The notes below the pieces were generated by a model that saw nothing but the letters and a program-made list of their open reading frames with translations, was not told the origin of the DNA and made no database searches. A program made the translations under genes and the position numbers. This document shows positions 56,601 through 64,000 of a DNA stretch of 64,000 nt, piece after piece. The DNA is from Aporrectodea caliginosa. Lineage: Eukaryota > Annelida > Clitellata > Crassiclitellata > Lumbricidae. The DNA lies in contig JACEVL010000828.1 of the NCBI GenBank assembly GCA_020284085.1, forward strand, positions 532,501 through 596,500, given 5' to 3'. Numbering within the stretch: position 1 is the first letter of the stretch; the number at the start of each line of letters is the position of its first letter.

Positions 56601-59574
56601 CAGTCTAACTCAGCTCTTGTAAGCCAATAATCTAAATTCTTAACCTACGCCATTAAATCGTGTCAAGCAATTCAATGTTATCCCCAAGTAAACATAACAA
56701 AGCAACAAAACAATTTTAAAAATTAATATGCGCGTTATAAGGGTATAATTATGCGCTGGACTTTCAAAAATACATTTCGCTGTCATAAAAAAACCTTGCT
56801 TAATTATCTAGCAAAAACACAGCCGTATTTCTGTATTCAATATTAGTACAAACTATAAACTGGTTTTTTGTCTGGACATATGACTTAACACTAATCGTAA
56901 CCGGAAAACCCCTATAATTTTATTTCACTGAGAGCAAATTTTTATTAGGAATAATACAAATTCAAATTTATTAGAATCGATTCCATGAACAGTGAACACA
57001 ATATTCACTTATGAATACAGTCATTAACAGTTTTCATTTCATAAGTCCCATTAGTAGATAACAGAAATTGAACAGGTTATAGTCTAACAGGTTAAGTAGT
57101 AAAAATCGATTCGTGGGGAGAAGAAGCCCAAGGGGTTTATCTAATCTTCCCCCTATGAATAGAAAAACACAAAGCCTGTAAGGCTCTTGTGAAACTGATG
57201 CAAACATTTCTCAAGCCTGATTTAGTGAAGTGAAACTGTTGCCAGTCATGTTGCTTTCATTTAGGCCTATCTGTTTGCTAAGATGTAAACTTGAGCGTTT
57301 CACTTTTTACTAAGCCAATTGACATCATCAATGCGTGCAGAAGAATTTTCAAAGGTTAAAGTTCAGATAAATTGTTATGTGAATAACACAAATATCCCAG
57401 TTTGACTTGCCGAATACATGATGCGAACAAACAGACAAAAATTGACCAAAAGCAACTGAACATTCTGATTAAACTAACAGAATAAGTAGTTGAGTTTGTG
57501 ATTACTTTATGATTTTCTGACTTTCTGATTGATTTAGAAAGATTTAGCTGGAAAATAGACATTAAGTAGAACTTACATAAGTTTGGACTTGAATTGTATC
57601 CTTTTTCCAATTGAGTGGTGGTCATTGGCGTAGGATTGCTAACCGGATACATAGTATTATTTTCATACATAGTATGAGTTTGTATGATTTCAGGCGATTT
57701 CCATAGGTGGATGAAATCGGGAGCATTAGTGGCACTGGCATGAAGTCTGTGCTTCTTGGTTGAGAAGTAGGTTTTGCAAGAGAAGAATGAATTATTGGTG
57801 GATGATCTGAAGATGACATTTATCGTTGAGGTGAAGTTGAAGTTTTTATTTTCCACCTCTTCATCTGCTGCTACTATTCGTCCATCTTTATCTTCTTTTC
57901 CGTATTGTCTCCATTCCATGCTTGGCGTCCAGTAACCTCTGAACCTGACGCTGCACCGCATCCATATACGATCACCTTCCATCAACAAGTTAACGGTGCT
58001 TATATTGAGATTCGTCTCACAAAATGGAGTGGATTCTATAGAAAAGAAATAGCGTAAAATGTATTAAATTTCAAAATAGTTCCCGTGGCTGAATCGAAAT
58101 TTGCGAAAATATTCTGAAAATGTGCAAAATGCCAATAGAAATAAAATGTAGGCTAACGAAATAACCAAACCTTAAATTTATAAAAAAAAATTGTATTTTA
58201 TTCCAAAATCGATAGGATTCTCTTTTATTATTGATCAAAGATCATGATAGATAAAACACACAGTTCTTGTTTGAAATATAGCCTACATTTTAAATGTCTA
58301 AATAAATTTTACACAAGTTAGAAAAAGCGAAAAACTGCTACATATGATAGGCTACAGAATCAAAACTTCTTAATCGATATTAAGTATTATATAGTATTAT
58401 GTAATAATCTTCGTTTAAACTAACCTGAACGCAGCATGATTGCAAGTAATAGTATGAAATGATAATTAATCACAGGTTATTAGAGGAGTCGAATTTAACT
58501 GTAGTGCAGCGATGAAAGGCGCCCATCTGTCCTACTGCTCATTTTACCATCGCTATCTGGCGAATGAAAAGCTGAGTCGGCCTTTGGAAAGGGAGCGGGA
58601 ATCGATCCCGCGTCCATGCTGATCTTCTGCTCTTCGTGCCGGAGTGTTAAGCATTTGCCTAAACCCCTTCCCAATTACTATGTCTCATATGGAGGAAAAC
58701 GATATTAATCTCGAAAGGCGGATCAAATAAAACTTTAAAAATATATTGTTCTTCTTTGTTTCAAAAGCAACGTAATTTATGAAAAATTGCTTTATATTTG
58801 CTTTTTCCATAACACGTCAATCTTTTATTCATGTAATTTAAGGTTTTAATTGTCAGTTCTCACCAAACACAATGAGATGAGCACTCCAACGTGTCAGTTC
58901 TAGTCCAGTTTCGATGACACAAGCGTAGAGACCGGCATCTTCTAATCTGGTTGAGTTCGAATATAGTGTTCCGGAACCATGCTGATCTACATCGACCGAG
59001 AACTGAGATGAATGCGTTGGCTTTGTCTCACTGTTCCAGTTAATGAAGATCTTTTCGCTGTTCAAATGTTGCTGTAGCGCATGATTTTCACCAATACCGA
59101 CTCTTAATAGAGTCCACTCGCGAACTACCGATCCACTGTGAGTTCGGCACTCGATGCTCATCATCTGGTCTGCGATGACTGCCGTGTTTTGAGGAATAAC
59201 GCGCAGATTACACCTCGCTGAAATATAATCATCTTTGTATACTGAGAAAGTTTATCTATAATAATCCACATAATTTCCGTGATGACGTATCTCTAAAGCA
59301 ATTGTTTATAGGCCTACATTGGAAATTCGTTTGTAGTTGTCTACACCATTTACTTTTAATATTGAAGCTATATAAAACTTCAAATCATGGCATAATGGAA
59401 AAACATAAAGTTCAAGTTTGATTTTCGTCAATGCAGACTTATAATAATGCTTTTTCAGTTTTCAAGCGAATTGTTTTTGTTATTAAGATGTTGACATAGG
59501 CCTATTATTTATTGTGCTGACTTACCAATATCTACAGTAAGACTTACGGCGATCAAACCATACAAAAGCGTCAT
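53625..59574 (-). CDS. Two-Ig-domain transmembrane receptor with ITIM/ITSM-like tail
   Basis: Five exons: 59574-59526, 59217-58864, 58035-57577, 55950-55858 and 54100-53625. All have GT-AG ends and all introns are phase 1. They join to 1431 nt, 476 residues. Exon 1: hydrophobic signal peptide (MTLLYGLIAVSLTVDI). Exon 2: V-like Ig domain with Cys in SIECRTHSG, Trp in REWTLL and the DAGLYAC motif. Exon 3: second Ig domain (MRCSVRFRGYW, SMEWRQYG, FFSCKTYF), then a glycosylatable stalk. Exon 4: transmembrane segment about 289-311 (LTAVGILAASFCVVTTILC) followed by RTKR. Exon 5: tail with Tyr347 (YENI, possible Grb2 site), Tyr366 (TDYVGV, ITSM pattern), Tyr443 (VSYIKI, ITIM pattern) and Tyr456 (TPYESL). 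It probably acts at the cell surface as a phosphotyrosine-signalling receptor. The ligand is unknown. No orthologue name is certain. Confidence 0.85.
55050..55190 (+). repeat. LINE 3' tail in intron 4
   Basis: CTACTAGCGGAACC, a T-rich UTR, AATAAAAG and a (ATTG)n tail match the 3' UTR style of the LINE at 14740-14985. It lies inside the last intron of the Ig receptor gene, antisense to it. Confidence 0.6.
56110..56538. mobile_element. hAT MITE with perfect 8-bp TSD, in intron 3
   Basis: Terminal inverted repeats of 15 bp, TAGAGCTGTACCGAT, are flanked by a perfect 8-bp duplication ATGCTAAA (56102-56109 and 56539-56546). The interior is built from repeated ATCGG/TAATCGGC motifs. Length is 429 bp. 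It lies in intron 3 of the Ig receptor gene. Confidence 0.85.
58583..58672 (-). repeat. tRNA-like fragment in intron 2
   Basis: The minus strand contains GCGGGATCGATTCCCGC, a stem-loop with a B-box core GATCGATTCC, preceded by about 60 bp of tRNA-like length and flanked by GGAAGGGG and CCCTTTCC. The arms do not form a convincing cloverleaf. It is probably SINE-derived. Confidence 0.3.
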
Positions 59575-61309
59575 TATTCTTTGCGATTATAGACGTTAGC
59601 TTGTGCATAGAATCTAAAAACAATGAGAGGCGTACCAAGCAGTCTTAGACTACACGTAAGATGGATAACCGATTGTGAATATAGCGAATAGGCTCAGCAT
59701 ACCCACATGGAGCCCGAAAACTACCCATATGTCTATAGGACCCGCATTTAGTTCATATGGGTTCCATATGAAGTCCATAGAAATGGTGTCAGGGTAATTA
59801 CTCTGAAGGCCGAATGTGGTCAGTCTAACACCGCTAAGTAATCATTACATGTTTTGGCAAAGTTGTTCAGCATTCAGCTATTTTCAGTTTCAGTCAGATC
59901 AAAAAATGACGAAACTGCCCGTATGCTAGACAGCGGTGTAACAATTATAATAAACTTATAAAACAGACTCTTATCAGCAAATAATCCAGGTCTTGAGAAT
60001 TATGACTAGCAAAACTTTCTCTTTGCTGATGAAAGATGATGATTGGACTTTATTACGGGCGATTTATAACAGAAATGAGAAGTAAATATTAGTAACCTAT
60101 CACTAACGGGTTTAAAGAAGTTCTTTTCAAATGTTACACTTTTCATTTAGGCAATGTATGAGGTTATTATTATAACTATAATGCAACTATTAACCGCCAG
60201 TATCTAATGACCAAGGACCAATCGATGGCGCTGATGCATTTTGAGTGAAGCTCAAGGACGCTTCACGATAACCGTCTCAGAAGATGGTCGATCCCCGATA
60301 CTCCGTGTTACAAGGCAATTGCTACCAATGGTGAAAATGACAACTGGCCTTCGAAAGTAGCAACGATCCAAGATTTCAACAATTGTCAATTTTGAATTAA
60401 ATTATCTAGCCTAATTAAGAAATTAGACTTACGGTGGACAAACAATTACTGGGTCCTAATATGGATGATTACTGTTGGGCGGTTATTATGCGAGCGTCTA
60501 CACTGTTGACATAGCAACTCATCGATTTTACTCTTTATAGGCTACAATTGAGACTGCCAACGCATTGCAACTATAGATGCGAAATTACACAGTTGCGTAT
60601 ATTTAATCTATTTGAAATTTATTTCACAGCCTAATGTAGGCCCTAATGCTGCTCTGTAATTTTTTCAGTTCTTTTTCAGTGTTAGACAGGATTTGTTACA
60701 ACAGCTACAGAATCCAAGCAACAAAACCATCATAATTGAGAAGCGGAAAGCTTTATGAGTTTCGGCATGGTGGTGGCAAGTACCAAAATTGATTGTTTAG
60801 AGGAAATGTACACTACAGGTGATTGAAAGAGGATAAAAGCTCTGAGTTTAGTGAAACCATGGAAAACGCTGATAACCATGATAACCTGATGGCTCCAATT
60901 CTTGTAAAGAGGGGTGATCTTCCAACATGTGTCTAATGGTTGGAAACCTCACTGTATGGTTTCTGAATTAAAGCAAACTGTGGCAAGTGTGGCATAGCTT
61001 CTAACAATGATTCAGAACTCCAGCACAGTCTATTATTTGCCCAAAATAATTGCAAAGTGAGACAACAGTTGCGCCTTAGAAGAACATGTAGCTCTAAATA
61101 ACTACTAAGTGACCTCAAGACATGCAACAATACGAACTTTGCCAACACAGTGGTTATTTAGAAATAATGTACTGTTCAGAAAACCAGGACAACAGAAGAA
61201 ATTTAGTTGCAACAATGGTTATTTAGAAACCATTAACGCTCAATCATGGTTTTCTGAATTCTAAACACCAATCAACTTTCGTACTTAGCACATCCTTTTA
61301 CGCTTTGCA
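59575..61309. other. Upstream region of the Ig receptor; no gene seen
   Basis: The promoter of the receptor gene should lie just above 59574, but I see no clear TATA box. The rest is AT-rich without recognised motifs. Confidence 0.45.
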
Positions 61310-61560
61310 AACTTTGGTCGCCCATTGCCTGCGTGGTCTACATCTGTATGACGTTGTGCGAGCCACTACCTTGGCAAGAATGCTGTATGCCTCACCCCTG
61401 GTGTCGTTTCGTGGGACAACATGGAAAAGACAAGTTTGAAGTCTTTATGCGTCGCTTGATCCGCTATCACTATCTTCCTAGAGATTCCCTGTCTTTTGAG
61501 CAACTATGCATAAAGGCTGATTCCCGCCTTTTTTCATCGATCCTAGTGGACAATGGGAAT
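61310..61560 (+). pseudogene. LINE RT C-terminal remnant
   Basis: The first part reads GLHLYDVVRATTLARMLYAS in one frame. The second part, in another, reads FEVFMRRLIRYHYLPRD and LCIKADSRLFSSIL. Together they match the end of an R1/Jockey-type reverse transcriptase (DVxRATTLxxLLYAS ... FLRR ... ADxRLFxxVL). It is frameshifted once. Confidence 0.6.
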
Positions 61561-61561
61561 G

Positions 61562-62017
61562 TAAGTAAGTAAGTAAGTATATCCTTTATTGAGAAGCACT
61601 ATCAAACGCACAGCACTGTACATGGCAAGATTAATACATTCAAATAAATCAGAATTGCTTCCCCTAGTAAAACTTCTAAGTATTCCCTCCGCCCCGGGGC
61701 TCATGAGTCATGACCGTATCATTCCTCACGCAGATAATTAATTTGATGCGTAAAACTTTCATCACTAGGATGTTATAATTATAAGGTCTGATCAAGATTG
61801 GCTGACTTTCTTAGATATATACGGGACTATAATGATTTGCACCAAGGTGCGGTTGGCTGTTGGTCTATTAAAAGATATTCACACTTACTAGCTTACTTGA
61901 TGCGAAAAACGTTTATTGTCAGGATGCTATATACTTTTTAACTGTTTATGAGTTGTCTGTACACCAAAGTACGATTAGCAATTGGTTAATAAAGAATATA
62001 TTACTTACTTACTTACA
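61562..62017. repeat. Element tails: (TAAG)n at left, (TTAC)n at right, 155-bp duplication
   Basis: At 61562 a (GTAA)n run begins an inverted copy of the 11300-11364 tail (CCTTTATTGAGAAGC). Bases 61744-61890 and 61898-62010 are diverged copies of each other (TTGATGCG ... CACCAA-GT-CG-TT ... TTAAA/ATAAAGA-TAT). The second ends in (TTAC)n at 62000-62017. Confidence 0.55.
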
Positions 62018-62866
62018 TGCTTGAGCCATTAGTCTTCAGCATACAATCATAATAATTATATGACTTGCCGTTATAAAAGTCAAGTGTTCAAAGTCTGTAA
62101 ACTATAGGCCTTGAGTGTACGGCTGTTCATGGGTAGATAGAGAAACTTTTACACTGCACTGTGTACGTCGTATGTAAGGCATCGCTAGACAAGCACATGC
62201 AGCTCGGTAGGGCTTTCAGCACATCAGCGACGACATTCGACTGTGATCGCATTGTACGCTATTAGGCAAACAGGTATGTGTTGCTTAATGGATTGCGTTA
62301 TTAGGTCTGTTCGACCGATTATTCTAAAAAATGTATTTTTGCAGCAAACGACGCCACTATAGACATTCAAAAGACCTTTAAAGTATGTAAGATAATAATG
62401 GACTACCTGTGGATTGAAGCGGTTGGCATGAGCTTTAGCGCAATAAGCTTACTAATAGTTATAACACATAGGGATTGAACGGTTTAGGCTGAAGTCGGCC
62501 AGATTTCTTTTCTTGTATTTTACTATGCTAATGCGCTTGATAGCGTTTGACTACTTTGTTGATCTATTATAGCTAATATGATCCTAAGCATAGACTCGAA
62601 AAATTTGACAGCGCTACTTAATGGCTAAGCGCAAAACACCAACCTATTCACGAGAGCGGCGTCAAGAACAAGACCCAATAATTATAGAATGGGGAAACCT
62701 TCTGGTGGATAGCGTTTGTTTTAAATTTCGGACGAGAAGACTTGCAATCTTCAGCGATTATTCTATACACGGTGAAGGAATAATATCGGCCAAGGATTTA
62801 AGTGTGAGTGTCGCATGTCCATGTACCAGAAAAGCTTTCGCTTTCACATTGAGGCTGGTTGCATAA
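62018..62866. other. No confident gene
   Basis: An 81-codon plus frame at 62621-62866 (MAKRKTPTYSRERRQEQ) ends exactly at the border of the next MITE. I recognise no family and treat it as unassigned. Confidence 0.4.
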
Positions 62867-63341
62867 TAGGGTGGAGTGAAAATAGCAAAAATTCTAGAAC
62901 CTCAACGTAATAGTGATAACTCGTTGCATTTTGGTGTTATTAGTTATCATGCCAAATATTTCTTTAAAAAGCGTATTACGTTTTAAAAATTTATTGAAAT
63001 TTTTATAAATTCGACCATTTTTTTTAAATTGTAAAATTTTAAAACGCGTTGGGGCAAATCTTAGAGAACGAATTTTAAAGAAATATTTGGCGTGATAACT
63101 AACTGCACCAAAAGGCAACGAGTTATCACTATTACGTTGAGGTCAGGAGCGTAGCCAGACTAAAATTCAAGAGGAGGCAACTTCACAGACCATTGGCAAA
63201 ATCCGTCATTTGGGTCATTCGTCAATTATTGAAGCTCCACTATTTATAAAAACCAAGAGGAGGCAACTGCCTCCTCCTGCCTTCATGTAGCTACGCCTTT
63301 GGTTGAGGTTCTAGAATTTTTTCTTTTTTCACTCCACCCTA
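62867..63341. mobile_element. Foldback MITE, TAGGGTGG type, 8-bp TSD
   Basis: The ends TAGGGTGGAGTGAAAA and TTTTCACTCCACCCTA are inverted. The arms continue over more than 100 bp, including TTCTAGAACCTCAACGTAAT, AGTGATAACTCGTTGC and AAATATTTCTTTAAA. The flanks TTGCATAA (62859-62866) and TTGCAGAA (63342-63349) form an 8-bp target duplication with one mismatch. It shares its terminus with the 6828-9519 element. Confidence 0.8.
63144..63301. mobile_element. hAT MITE nested in the right arm of the foldback
   Basis: A 158-bp insert starts CAGGAGCGTAGCCAG and ends TAGCTACGCCTTTG (imperfect inverted ends). It is flanked by a perfect 8-bp duplication GTTGAGGT (63136-63143 and 63302-63309). The interior contains the repeated AGAGGAGGCAACT motif. 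Confidence 0.85.
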
Positions 63342-64000
63342 TTGCAGAAGGTAAGATCTGATTAGTCATCTGTCAACATTCGACGGGAACCAGTTGCCTG
63401 GTTTCACGTGTATGCGTGTGCCCCCACTGGCACGTCTTGTGGTAATTGCGCACTGTTTTTGCTAACTGATAATCATAATAGTCTATAATTATCTTAATGA
63501 CATTAAACATCGTAAAGGCTATTGCAGAGAGCACCTCTGAGTTGTTTTGCTTTATGCGGCGATATATAAATGTCCAAATACAGTTACCATTACAATTAAC
63601 GGCAGTATTTCCTTGGATCAGCCCACCTGTCGTGTTTTCTTGTACGTCTACGGACTGTGGACAATACAGGTACATGTATAGGGTGAACTCATACAAAGTC
63701 GGACATCAGGCAATCTCGGACAAAAATTGTAGCAGCCTGCCACGCAGAAGAAACTTCGATCAACAGGAGGCAGTATTATCAATTATATTTACAGAGTGTC
63801 CATCTAGTGAATAAAACTCAATAACCTTCAAGAAATTGTTGCATCCAGTTTAAGAAGTTGAATGTTTTTGATGTACGTCGAATTTCTAGAATTTTAAAGG
63901 TTGCATAGTGAAATCCTTGATTCACTCGTAAGGTCGTATGATAATTTTAATTGCTGTAGAGGAAGAGTTTGAATTTTTATTATTAATCCTAGGGCTACCA
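63342..64000. other. No recognised gene
   Basis: Overlapping open frames of about 105 codons occur on both strands (63373-63696 and 63497-63814), but neither has known motifs. Confidence 0.4.

Noticed and set aside
62621..62866. Small gene starting MAKRKTPTYSRERR
   Set aside because: No recognised family, no splice or poly(A) support, and its end coincides with a MITE boundary.

Overview
This is an AT-rich stretch of animal genomic DNA with split genes, GT-AG introns and poly(A) signals. It holds many LINE fragments with simple-repeat tails, SINEs, LTR retrotransposons, hAT, mariner-like and piggyBac-like DNA elements, and the recurring motif TAGGCCTA. Together these suggest a marine invertebrate, perhaps an echinoderm. 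That placement is an inference I cannot prove from the sequence.

Layout. 1-2.4 kb: 3' part of a Ty3/Gypsy pol gene with a possible LTR. 2.4-9.5 kb: AT-rich DNA, LINE remnants and a 2.7 kb hAT-like transposon (6828-9519) carrying a decayed transposase, a foldback with a 36-bp tandem array, and two SINEs in one arm. 10.0-13.2 kb: decayed Gypsy element of Gmr1/SCAN-like gag type. 14.0-17.0 kb: LINE 3' end, then a 55-bp minisatellite with exactly 19 units. 18.6-27.7 kb: MITEs, an RTE-like LINE with endonuclease and reverse transcriptase, LINE and SINE fragments, and a hAT remnant. 28.0-37.7 kb (minus strand): eight exons or exon remnants of a bubblegum-type acyl-CoA synthetase (ACSBG-like), in an order that does not match the protein, with one exon duplicated. 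38-41.4 kb: LINE pieces, a piggyBac-like end and a mariner-like MITE. 43.5-53.2 kb (minus strand): an almost intact Ty3/Gypsy element with 1359-bp LTRs, a 2130-codon gag-pol frame and an extra 3' ORF. 53.6-59.6 kb (minus strand): an intact five-exon gene for a two-Ig-domain transmembrane receptor. 59.6-64 kb: repeats, including a hAT MITE nested inside a foldback MITE.

The one gene I can assemble completely is the Ig receptor: all four introns are phase 1 and the model gives 476 residues. Its tail carries an ITIM-type motif and an ITSM-type motif, the signature of inhibitory immune receptors. The Gypsy element is unusual because gag starts 583 bp inside the LTR and reads through the primer-binding site. 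The ACSBG-like region looks like a tandem-duplicated, rearranged and at least partly dead locus. The rest is a dense, nested mobile-element landscape in which several target-site duplications can be read directly.
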